Source of the DNA: Planctomycetota bacterium
Lineage (GTDB): Bacteria > Planctomycetota > UBA1135 > UBA2386
Assembly: GCA_027621295.1 (NCBI GenBank)
Contig: JAQCBR010000001.1
Span: forward strand, 42,105-106,104
DNA length: 64,000 nt
Direction: 5' to 3'
Numbering within the stretch: the stretch's first letter is position 1; every line of letters begins with the position of its first letter. Positions 28,847-37,277 of this stretch are shown here, one piece after another. The notes beneath the pieces were generated by a model. That model was not told where the DNA came from. It worked only from the letters and a program-made list of their open reading frames with translations, and did not search any database. The position numbers and the translations under genes are program-made.

Positions 28847-30915
28847 TGGTGGGCCACACCGATGCCGACTTCGTGTCGGTCGTCATCCCGGTCAACAACC
28901 CGTCGGTCGACGTCGGTCGCCTCGTGCAGGGCTACAGCGAGCCGCTGCGCTCGGCTGGCTATCCGTTCGAGCTGATCTTCGTGCTCGACGGCGTCCACGG
29001 CCGGATCGTCGAGGATCTCGCCGAACTCTCCTCCGAACACCCGGTCAAGACGGTCCGGCTGCAGGGCGACGGGCTCGGTGAGTCGATCGCGCTCTCGGCG
29101 GGTGTCGCGCGCGCACGCGGCGCGTTCATCCTGAACGTGCCGCAGTACCTGCAGGTCGAGCCCGACGATCTCGTCAAGATCGTCCAGGCGCTCGAGTCGG
29201 GCGCGGACTTCGTCGCGACGTGGCGCCACCCGCGCGTCGATCCCTGGCTGAACCGCGTCCAGTCGACCGTGTTCAACTGGGTGCTGCGCGCGGTGATGGG
29301 AATCCGCTTCCACGACCTGAACTCGGGCGTGCGCGGCATGCGCCGCCAGGTGCTCGAGGAGGTCAGCGTCTACGGCGAGATGTTCCGGTTCCTGCCGGTC
29401 CTCGCGCTGCGGCAGGGCTTCAACGTCGTCGAGGTGAAGGTCCGGCACCGCGAGGAGCAGGGGACGCTGCCCTTCTACGGGATCGGCGTCTACGTGCGCC
29501 GCGTCCTCGACATCCTCGCGATCAGCTTCCTGACGCGGTTCACGCAGAAGCCGCTCCGGTTCTTCGGGATCCTCGGGATCATCGCGATCCTGATCGGGAT
29601 CGCGGTCAGCCTGAACCCGCTCTACGAGCGCGTGATCCAGGACGTGAGCATCGCGGACCGTCCGATCTTCGTGCTGGGCGTGATCCTCGTCGCGTTCGGC
29701 GTGCAGCTGATCGGTTTCGGGCTGGTCGGTGAGATCATCATCTTCACCCAGGCGAGCCAGATGCGGGACTACCGCGTCGACGAGGTCGTGCAGGTCGAGG
29801 GACCGCAGCCGAGTGACGGTGCCGTCGCCGATGCCGTCGATGCAGCGCTCGGCAGGGCCGAGCCGCGCGAGGATTCTCCGGCGCTCCGCGTGCGCGAGCT
29901 GCTGCCCGGTGAAGACGCGCGTTGGGACGCGTTCGTGCACGGTCACGAGCACGGGTCGTTCTTCCATCTGTCCGGATGGAGACGAGCTGTGGAGGAGACC
30001 TTCCACCACGAGGCGCACTACCTCGTTTGCGAACAAGGGCGTGCGTGGCGCGGCGTGCTGCCGGTCTTCCACATCAGGAGCCCGTTCCTCGGCAAGCAGA
30101 TGATCTCGGTACCCTACGGGGTCTACGGGGGCGTGCTCGCGGGCGACGAGGACGTGCAGCAGGCGCTGATCGATGCCGCGTGCCAGCAGGGGCGTCGCCT
30201 CGCGGCCGGATACCTGGAGCTTCGTCACCTGGCACCGCGACCCGGCGACCGGGTGCGTTTCGATCTCTACGTGACCTTCCGGAAGGAGCTCCCCGCAACC
30301 GTCGACGAGGTGCTGCCGTCGATCCCGAAGAAGGCGCGTGCGGAGGTGCGCCGAGCGCGCGATCGCTTCTCGATGACCTTCGAGGAGCTGGACGACGTCT
30401 CGGTGTTCTTCGAGCTGTTCTCCGAAGAGAAGCGACGGCTGGGCACACCGTCCCTGCCACAGTCTTGGTTCGAGAACCTGCGCGAGGAGTTCGGCAAGGC
30501 GGTGGTCCTGCACGTGGTCCGCGACGCGGATCGCCGGCCGATGTGCGCGGTGATGAGCTTTCTCTACAAGGACGCGGTCTACGCCTACTACTCCGGCTCC
30601 AGCAACGAGGCGCGCGGCAAGGGCGTCGCGGACTTCGTCTACTGCAAGATCATGGAGTGGGCGATCGAGCGGGGCTTCCGCGTGTTCGACTTCGGGCGCA
30701 GCCGTCGCGACACCGGAGCCGCGAAGTTCAAGCAGAACATGGGCTTCGAGCCCGAGCCGCTGCACTACGACTTCACGCTGCTGCGTGCCGACGCCAAGCT
30801 GCCGGAGTTCCATCCGAGCAACCCGAAGCTGCAGGGGCCGCGGCGCATGTGGTCGAAGTTGCCGAAGGGTGTCGCAAACCGCGTCGGTGCCCGGCTGTCG
30901 CGATACCTGCCGTGA
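28846..30915 (+). CDS. GT2-like domain (no DxD) + TMs fused to FemAB/GNAT-type domain (PEP-CTERM/XrtA FemAB-like)
   Basis: N-term VSVVIPVNNPSVDVGRLVQGY aligned to neighbouring GT2; C-term SFFHLSGWRRAVEETFHHEAHYLVCEQG..YAYYSGSSNEARGKGVADFVYCKIMEWAIERGFRVFDFGRSRRDTGAAKFKQNMGFEPEPLHYDF. Confidence 0.85.
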   Translation: MVGHTDADFVSVVIPVNNPSVDVGRLVQGYSEPLRSAGYPFELIFVLDGVHGRIVEDLAELSSEHPVKTVRLQGDGLGESIALSAGVARARGAFILNVPQYLQVEPDDLVKIVQALESGADFVATWRHPRVDPWLNRVQSTVFNWVLRAVMGIRFHDLNSGVRGMRRQVLEEVSVYGEMFRFLPVLALRQGFNVVEVKVRHREEQGTLPFYGIGVYVRRVLDILAISFLTRFTQKPLRFFGILGIIAILIGIAVSLNPLYERVIQDVSIADRPIFVLGVILVAFGVQLIGFGLVGEIIIFTQASQMRDYRVDEVVQVEGPQPSDGAVADAVDAALGRAEPREDSPALRVRELLPGEDARWDAFVHGHEHGSFFHLSGWRRAVEETFHHEAHYLVCEQGRAWRGVLPVFHIRSPFLGKQMISVPYGVYGGVLAGDEDVQQALIDAACQQGRRLAAGYLELRHLAPRPGDRVRFDLYVTFRKELPATVDEVLPSIPKKARAEVRRARDRFSMTFEELDDVSVFFELFSEEKRRLGTPSLPQSWFENLREEFGKAVVLHVVRDADRRPMCAVMSFLYKDAVYAYYSGSSNEARGKGVADFVYCKIMEWAIERGFRVFDFGRSRRDTGAAKFKQNMGFEPEPLHYDFTLLRADAKLPEFHPSNPKLQGPRRMWSKLPKGVANRVGARLSRYLP

Positions 30916-31011
30916 GGACGGTCCGCTGGGCGGCGCCCGAGCGCGGCCCGGCGAGCGTCCGTCGCATCTTTCCCAGCCGTCCGCGCCGCGCGGACGTCGA
31001 GTCTCCGGAGC

Positions 31012-32709
31012 TCACCCGCCTTGCCGCGGATCGGGTCTCGGCTCGAGCCGCGGGATCTGGTCGTCCGGAATCGTGGCTTCGACCCTCATCGCGGACAGGT
31101 CGACGACGAGTCCGCCGCAGCGGACCTTCGACCAGATCTTGGCGCCCGTGATCACGTCGTCGGTCGAGCAGGGTGACTTCGTGCCGAGCGCCGTCCAATC
31201 GGCTGCATCCACATCTCGATGCCAGGTCGTCAGGCTGTCCCCGACGCGGGTCAGCTTCAGGAAGCCGGCGCGGCCCGGGATCGGGTGGCGTCCGGTCAGC
31301 TCGCCCTCGAGTCCCGCGGCCGCGGAGATCTCGCCGATGCGATCGGCCGTCGACATCAGCTGCGCGTAGTAGCGAGCGGTGGAGGGCTCGTTCTGGACGA
31401 ACAGCCCGAGGCACGCGGAGTCCGGGCCCGGCTCCCAGGTCCGGACGTCGTAGCGGACCTCGATCGTGAAGTCGCCGCGGAGTCTCGTCGGGAGGTAGAA
31501 GCCCGACGACGTGATCGGACCCAGTTGGCCCGCCGCGAACGCGATCCGCATCGCTGGCTCTCCGTCGACCGGCTCGATGTCCACCTCGGCGAGCTTGGGG
31601 TGTCGGTAGCGGGCGATGCCGCGATCCGCGAGGCGGGGGTCGTTGTCCGGGAACACGAACGGGATCCCGCCGCTCAGGTAGGAGTTGTGCTCGATCAGGA
31701 GCGTGCGGATCCGCGCGATCGCATCCGCGAGGGCAGCGTCGATGCGGGCTTCCTCTGCGTCGGCCGCTCCGGCGGAGAAGGCCGGGTAGGCGTCCGCGCT
31801 GACGCCCAGCGCCTTCAGTTCCAGCAGGAAGTGGTGAGCGATCAGCGGCGCCTCGGCGTTCTCCTGCCCATCGAAACGGAGGCTCGGGAGTGCCTCCGGG
31901 CCGACGAGCCGCGCGCGGATGTCGTGCTCGCGGCACGTGTCCTCGAAGCACCTCGACAGAGCGGCGCCGCGGGCCGCGAGCTCCGTCGCGACGGGAGCGG
32001 AGCGGATCTCGGCGACCGTCGCCAGCGCGAGCTCGAGTGCCACGGGCGACGGACTCGGGTCGTCGACGCGGTTCGTTTCCGGGGCGTCTCCCGTCTGCGC
32101 GAGCGCGGCGAAGCTGGCTCCTGCCGCCAGCGACTCGCCGACGAGGATCGCGTCCGGGCTGGGCTGGAGGCCGGACGCGCACAGCGCGTCGGCGAGTCGT
32201 CCCGCGGTCCGTGTCTCGTCGGCGACGAGGATCGCGCCAGCTTCCCGAGCGGCTCCCGCGATCCGCGCCCAGTCGTCCGGCGACAGTCGCGGCTCGACGA
32301 CGACGCATGCGGGCGCGTCGGCGCCGCAGGCGGCGATCGCATCCTCGAGAGGTCGGGCAGGGCCGTACTCCGCTGCCGCCCAGCTCGGCGAGCACACGAC
32401 CGTCGCATCCCGGCCGGTCGTGGCGCGCGCGGATGCGATCACCGCGGACAGCGCGGCGGCCGAGTCCTTCCAGAGCGTCCAGCGGAGCGAAGGGCCGCCG
32501 AACGCCCGAAGCTCTGCGAGCAGGCGAGGTGCGGGTTCGTCGCGGTCGCCGGCGAGCCGGGCTTCCAGGCGGTCGCGGCGCCCTGGATGTTCGTGCGCGA
32601 GGAGCGGGGTATCGCCGGAGAGGCCGTGCGACGACGGACCGATCGCGGGAGGATCGACGTCGTGGTGGCGGGCCAGCAGAACGAGCAGCTCGTCGAGTGC
32701 GCGCGGCAT
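31012..32709 (-). CDS. Class-III aminotransferase-like (GSAM-fold) domain lacking PLP lysine, fused to C-terminal LamG/DUF1349-like beta-sandwich
   Basis: WKDSAAALSAVIASARATTGRD, ILVADETRTAGRL, DAILVGESLAAGASFAAL (E at lysine position); C-term FTIEVRYDVRTWEPGPDSACLGLFVQNE. Confidence 0.65.
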   Translation of the reverse strand: MPRALDELLVLLARHHDVDPPAIGPSSHGLSGDTPLLAHEHPGRRDRLEARLAGDRDEPAPRLLAELRAFGGPSLRWTLWKDSAAALSAVIASARATTGRDATVVCSPSWAAAEYGPARPLEDAIAACGADAPACVVVEPRLSPDDWARIAGAAREAGAILVADETRTAGRLADALCASGLQPSPDAILVGESLAAGASFAALAQTGDAPETNRVDDPSPSPVALELALATVAEIRSAPVATELAARGAALSRCFEDTCREHDIRARLVGPEALPSLRFDGQENAEAPLIAHHFLLELKALGVSADAYPAFSAGAADAEEARIDAALADAIARIRTLLIEHNSYLSGGIPFVFPDNDPRLADRGIARYRHPKLAEVDIEPVDGEPAMRIAFAAGQLGPITSSGFYLPTRLRGDFTIEVRYDVRTWEPGPDSACLGLFVQNEPSTARYYAQLMSTADRIGEISAAAGLEGELTGRHPIPGRAGFLKLTRVGDSLTTWHRDVDAADWTALGTKSPCSTDDVITGAKIWSKVRCGGLVVDLSAMRVEATIPDDQIPRLEPRPDPRQGG

Positions 32710-32819
32710 GGAGTGAGACTACCCCCGTGTCCGCGCACGCGGAACGTCGCGGCGGGGAGGCGGCGGTTTCTTCGGGGACCCGTCTCGCGCTCGGCCAGGA
32801 GGCTCCTATCCTCCGCGGC

Positions 32820-33044
32820 ATGACGCATCCGCGAGATGGCTCTGCGCGCGTGACTCGTGGCCTGATCGGTTTCTACATCGCCTGCACGGTGTTCGGGATC
32901 GCGATCACCGTCACCGCGGTCGCGTGGATCGTGTTCCCGACCATGCCCGGCTCGGACGGGATCGGCTGGCTCGGCCTCGTCGTGTGCGCGCTGACCGCCG
33001 CCGCGACGTGGCACTACCTGGGCGTCATGCGCCGGGAGCGCTAG
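32820..33044 (+). CDS. Small membrane protein (two TM segments)
   Basis: 74 aa; TATCCT 7 nt before ATG; hydrophobic segments. Confidence 0.65.
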   Translation: MTHPRDGSARVTRGLIGFYIACTVFGIAITVTAVAWIVFPTMPGSDGIGWLGLVVCALTAAATWHYLGVMRRER

Positions 33045-33600
33045 CCAGGATCGCGTCTGCGGCCGCGCGGAGGTCGGCGACCTCGAGGTCGGGTTCGACC
33101 CCTGCGGCGAGGAGCGCCTCACGCTGCGCATCGATCGGCTTGCCGGAGCGGACCAGCACGGTTCGGACCGGAAGGTCGTGACCTGCGAGCACGTCGCGCG
33201 CGCTGTCGCCGACGAGCCAGGACCGATGGAGGTCGAGGTCGAGCAGCTCGGCCGCGCGGCGGACGAGACCGTCGCCCGGCTTCCGGCACGTGCAAGCGCG
33301 GACGTAGCCGGCGACGACCCCGGTGTCGGGGTGGTGCGGACAGTGGAGCCACGCGTCGACCGAGCCGCCGAGCAGGTCGTCGAGCCGATCGTGCACGCGT
33401 GCCAGCGTGGCCTCGTCCAGGTAGCCACGTGCGATGCCCGATTGGTTGGTGACGACCACGATGCGGAAGCCCTGGCGTCGCAGTGCGTGGACGGCCTCGC
33501 GTGCACCGGGGAGGAGCTCGATCTCGTCCGGATGCCGGACGAAGTCACGCTCGACGTTCACGGTGCCGTCCCGGTCCAGGAAGACCGCGGGTCGGCTCAA
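33025..33600 (-). CDS. gmhB: D-glycero-beta-D-manno-heptose 1,7-bisphosphate 7-phosphatase (HAD)
   Basis: VFLDRDGTVN, VVVTNQSGIARG, CPHHPDTG...CTCRKPGDGL, LVGDSARDVLAG; TTG start overlapping upstream stop. Confidence 0.85.
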   Translation of the reverse strand: MSRPAVFLDRDGTVNVERDFVRHPDEIELLPGAREAVHALRRQGFRIVVVTNQSGIARGYLDEATLARVHDRLDDLLGGSVDAWLHCPHHPDTGVVAGYVRACTCRKPGDGLVRRAAELLDLDLHRSWLVGDSARDVLAGHDLPVRTVLVRSGKPIDAQREALLAAGVEPDLEVADLRAAADAILASAPGA

Positions 33601-34034
33601 CGGTCCGGAGCCGAAGGTTCGGTCTTCGGCGACTCCCCTTCGGGGTAGAGAGTCACGTGGAACTCGTGCGGGACGTAGCGCCACTTCACCGCGAACGGCG
33701 TCAGGAAGTCGCCGAGCGTCCAGAACAGGGGTAACGGCCAGATCCGGAAGTCGGTGCCGTCCTGCCACTTCGACGTGTACGCGTGCGTGTGGTGGATGAC
33801 CTCGCGGTCCTCGGGGTCGAACCCGACCTTCTGGAGCGTGACGACGTGGTCGTCGCCGAGGAAGCCGTCGAGCTCGACCATGCTCGGGGTGGTCAGCCCG
33901 GTGTCCTCACCGTCGACCAGGATCAGCGCGCCGGCGGGCGTCGAGGTCACCAGCACCCGGGAGTCCCCCTCGGCGTAGGTGCACGACGGGATCGTCAGGA
34001 GTCCCAGCAGGAAGGCTGCAGCCGCGCGTCGCAT
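33597..34034 (-). CDS. PEGA-domain lipoprotein
   Basis: MRRAAAAFLLGLLTIPSC lipobox; VLVTSTPAGALILVDGEDTGLTTPSMV. Confidence 0.8.
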   Translation of the reverse strand: MRRAAAAFLLGLLTIPSCTYAEGDSRVLVTSTPAGALILVDGEDTGLTTPSMVELDGFLGDDHVVTLQKVGFDPEDREVIHHTHAYTSKWQDGTDFRIWPLPLFWTLGDFLTPFAVKWRYVPHEFHVTLYPEGESPKTEPSAPDR

Positions 34035-34227
34035 CGGTCCTGATGCTATCGGCAGTTTCGCCGGACAGGACAAGCAGACCTGGGGCCGGGCCCCTGGAAT
34101 CCGTTCCGTCCGGCGGGTCGGCCCTGATTCCCGGGCATTGCCTGCGGGCGAAGAGGTTCCTACGATCCCGGCGGATCAGCACGACGGCACCTGGTCCGTG
34201 CCGCCGTGGATACTTCTGGGAGGCTCC

Positions 34228-35412
34228 ATGTCGATCGTTCTGTCGCCGCGTCCAGCGGCGCTCGTGCTCGCGGCCGCGTTCGCGGCGATCCCCGTCTCGG
34301 TTCGTGCGCAGGAGGCCGGCGAAGCGTCCGGAACCGGCCCTGGCCCGCAGGAACCGGTCGTCGTCGAAGCGGCTGCCCCGAAGGCGCCGGAGGCCTACGG
34401 CCGGGTCGAGCGGGCCGACACCGAGCTCCGCTGCTTCCCGACGTCCTACTCGCCGACCTACGACGAGAAGCTCGGCGAGGGCGACGTGGTGGTGCCGACC
34501 GGCGAGGAGCGGAACGGCTACCGGGCGGTCCGGCTGCCCCTCGGTGTCCGCGGCTTCGTCCACGGCCGCTTCGCGAAGCTCGGCGAAGACGGAATGGTGC
34601 GGACCGAAGGAGCCCGCGTCGCGTTCCGCTACCGGCCGACTTCCGCGGAAGCGCCGGTTCGGCTCGTCGACGAGGGCACGGCCTTCGTCCTCGTCGGCAT
34701 CGAAGGTGACTGGTTCGAAGTGCGTTTCCCGGAGCAGCACGCCTGGGTCGCCTCCGACGCAGTGGTCGTGTTCCCGGCCGCCGAAGCCGTGCCGACGCTG
34801 ATCGCCGCGTGGGACGGGGCCGTCTCGCGGCAGAAGTCGGAAGCCGAGGCTGCGCTCGCCGCGCGCCAGGCAGAGCAGGCCGAGGCCGCTCGTCTCGAAG
34901 CCCTGGATGCCGAGGTCCGAGCGCTGTCTGCCCGTTTCCGCAGCGAGTATGCGAAGCCCGAGGCGGACCAGGACGTGGCGCCGGTCCGCGACGCCTGCGT
35001 CGCGCTGATCGGCCAGGCGCCCGAAGGATCGAAGGTTCGCACCGACGCCGAGCGGCTCCTCGCCGAGGTCGAACGGCAGGCCCAGGCGATCGCGATGCTC
35101 CAGATCGTCGAAGCAGAGCCGCCGAAGCCCGAGGCGGATCCGCTGCCGCCCCGCGTCGAGGTCGATCCTCTCGGTGAGTTCGTCACCGGCTGGGTCCGCG
35201 TGCGCGGCGGGGTGTTCACGCCTCGCGTGGCGCAGCTCGAGAAGGGTGGCCAGGTGCTGCTCGAGATCGAGTGCACCACCGGCCGCTACGACCTCTCGCT
35301 CTTCGACGGGATGGAGGTCGGCGTCCGTGGCCCGGCGAACCGTCCTGCCTCGGACAGCCTGCGTCGACTCGACGTCCAGCGCCTCGAGGTGCTGTCGTTG
35401 CCTCGACGGTGA
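34228..35412 (+). CDS. Secreted SH3-like-domain protein
   Basis: Signal peptide; repeated bacterial-SH3-like segments (RVERADTELRCFPTSYSP; VRLVDEGTAFVLVGIEGDWFEVRFPEQHAWV). Confidence 0.65.
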   Translation: MSIVLSPRPAALVLAAAFAAIPVSVRAQEAGEASGTGPGPQEPVVVEAAAPKAPEAYGRVERADTELRCFPTSYSPTYDEKLGEGDVVVPTGEERNGYRAVRLPLGVRGFVHGRFAKLGEDGMVRTEGARVAFRYRPTSAEAPVRLVDEGTAFVLVGIEGDWFEVRFPEQHAWVASDAVVVFPAAEAVPTLIAAWDGAVSRQKSEAEAALAARQAEQAEAARLEALDAEVRALSARFRSEYAKPEADQDVAPVRDACVALIGQAPEGSKVRTDAERLLAEVERQAQAIAMLQIVEAEPPKPEADPLPPRVEVDPLGEFVTGWVRVRGGVFTPRVAQLEKGGQVLLEIECTTGRYDLSLFDGMEVGVRGPANRPASDSLRRLDVQRLEVLSLPRR

Positions 35413-35421
35413 TGCGGAGCG

Positions 35422-35444
35422 TGCCCGGACGACGGCTCCGGGCA
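35422..35444 (+). terminator. Hairpin tgcccgga-cgacggc-tccgggca after SH3-like gene
   Basis: 8-bp perfect arms 10 nt after stop; no T tract. Confidence 0.4.
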
Positions 35445-35516
35445 TGCCACGGAAGTCCAGGTCCCGGGTCTCCCCGGACGTCCTGATCCTGGACTCCCTG
35501 GGGTCGCTGGCAGCGC

Positions 35517-37214
35517 ATGTTGGGCGGCTCGCGTAGCCTGCTCGCGGGCGGCGCCGACGGGCGCTCGGAACGGCAGGTAGGTTTTCCCGACGGTCTGGTT
35601 GGGGTTGTCCTCGGGCTGCTCCGTCCAAGCTGCTCCGGGAGAACCGCCATCGACGCCTTTCGCACGACCCTGACCCTGTTCTGCGCGGCCCTGTGCGCCG
35701 CGTCCGGGGTCCTGTCTGCACAGGCACCGGCGCCCGGTCCTGACGCCCGGGTCGTAGGTGCCGACGATGCGGCGGCGCTCGTGGCCAAGGCTGAGGACCA
35801 GCTCCGCCGCGAAGATCCGCTCGGCGCGCGTGCATCGTTCCAGGCGCTCCGCGGCATCGAGCCAGACGGCATCGCTGCCTGGGTGGGGCTCGGCCGGGTC
35901 GAGCTGCTGCTCGGTCGCCCGTCCGTGGCTCTCGGCTACGCCGATCGGGCGCTCGATCTGGACGAGGACGACGATGCCGCGGCAGCGCTCCGGGTCCGCG
36001 CTCTGATCCGGGCCCGGCGCTTCGAGGATGCGCTGTCCTTCTCGACGCGCTCGGTCGCCCGCCCGGGGCACGGGGTCGAAGTGCTCGCGGCCCACGCATC
36101 GGCGCTGTTCCGGACCCAGCAGAACGACGAGGCGAGGCGGTGCTACGAACGCGTGGTCGCGCTCGATCCGCTGCATGCCGAAGCCCATCTCCGGCTCGGC
36201 TCGGGTCTGCTGCCGCCTTCGGCTGCCGCGGTATCGCCCGCGCTGTCGCGCGCGATCCGGACCTTGCGGGCCGGAAAGCTGGTGCATGCGCGCGACGGTT
36301 TCGTCGACGTCCTGCGGGCGGAGCCCGGCCACCCGATCGCGCACCGCCTGCTCGGTGAGACCCTCTATCGCCTCCGCGCCGAGGGTTGTCTCGCCTCGAC
36401 CCACGGGGCTTTCCACGACGTGCGCCGTCTCGGGCGCGGGCGCGACCCGGACTCCGACGTGGTGGCCGCGTTCGTTCCGGGATTCGAGGCGCTGCCGGAC
36501 GAGCGCCGTGAGGCGGTCCTCCGCGCGCTCGGTCTGTTCGGATCACGGCTCCCGACGCTGGTCCGCAAGGGGGGGAGCCACGAACTCCTCGCGGAGGACG
36601 TTCGCACCACGGACAGTCCGGCCCGGGCTTCGCTGCGCGGTCGTCGGACGTTCGACGGTCGCGTCTGGGACGATGTCCGGGGGATCGGCGGTCTGCGCGC
36701 CGCGACCGGCATCGAGGCCCTCGATGAGGCTGCGGCCTTCGGGTTCGACACGCTGGTCCACGAGGTCGCGCACCAGGTGCACCTCCACGGATTCGAGCGA
36801 CGATCGGTCGGCGTGCGGATCCGTGCTGCCTTCGATACGGCGACCGAGGAAGGGCGCTGCCTCGACTACTACGCCGCGTCGAACTACGCGGAATACTTCG
36901 GGCAGGGGGTGGAGGCGTTCCACAGTCTCGTCAAGCGTCCGTCGACCGAAGCGACCCACGGGCATACGCGTTTCGAACTGCTCCGGACCGATCCCGCACT
37001 CCACGACCTCATAGCAGAGCTCGTCGACTTCGATCCGCTCGGTCGAGGGGTGCCAGGGCGTGGTCGCCTCCTGGAGGCCTGCGTCGAGGCCGCACTCGCC
37101 GTTGGACGCGTCGAGGATGCGCTGACTGCGATCGGGATGATGGACGCCGGTGCCGCTCGCGACGCACTGCGGGTCCGGACCGAGAGCCTCGCGCGCGCGC
37201 TCGAGATCGACTGA
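35517..37214 (+). CDS. TPR protein with C-terminal anthrax-lethal-factor-like zincin domain (start uncertain)
   Basis: TPR-like repeats; LVHEVAHQVHLH HExxH and YYAASNYAEYFGQGVEAFHS. Confidence 0.75.
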   Translation: MLGGSRSLLAGGADGRSERQVGFPDGLVGVVLGLLRPSCSGRTAIDAFRTTLTLFCAALCAASGVLSAQAPAPGPDARVVGADDAAALVAKAEDQLRREDPLGARASFQALRGIEPDGIAAWVGLGRVELLLGRPSVALGYADRALDLDEDDDAAAALRVRALIRARRFEDALSFSTRSVARPGHGVEVLAAHASALFRTQQNDEARRCYERVVALDPLHAEAHLRLGSGLLPPSAAAVSPALSRAIRTLRAGKLVHARDGFVDVLRAEPGHPIAHRLLGETLYRLRAEGCLASTHGAFHDVRRLGRGRDPDSDVVAAFVPGFEALPDERREAVLRALGLFGSRLPTLVRKGGSHELLAEDVRTTDSPARASLRGRRTFDGRVWDDVRGIGGLRAATGIEALDEAAAFGFDTLVHEVAHQVHLHGFERRSVGVRIRAAFDTATEEGRCLDYYAASNYAEYFGQGVEAFHSLVKRPSTEATHGHTRFELLRTDPALHDLIAELVDFDPLGRGVPGRGRLLEACVEAALAVGRVEDALTAIGMMDAGAARDALRVRTESLARALEID

Positions 37215-37277
37215 GGCAGAGCGGTCCCGCGGGGTCGCGCTGTCCCCACATGGCGCCGATTCCTAGCATGGCCGGCG

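Noticed and set aside
28708-30813. 701-aa minus-strand ORF
   Set aside because: Antisense to the GT2-FemAB fusion whose homology is clear.
33907-36546. 879-aa minus-strand ORF
   Set aside because: Antisense to the SH3-like and TPR-zincin genes; no motif, Arg-rich.
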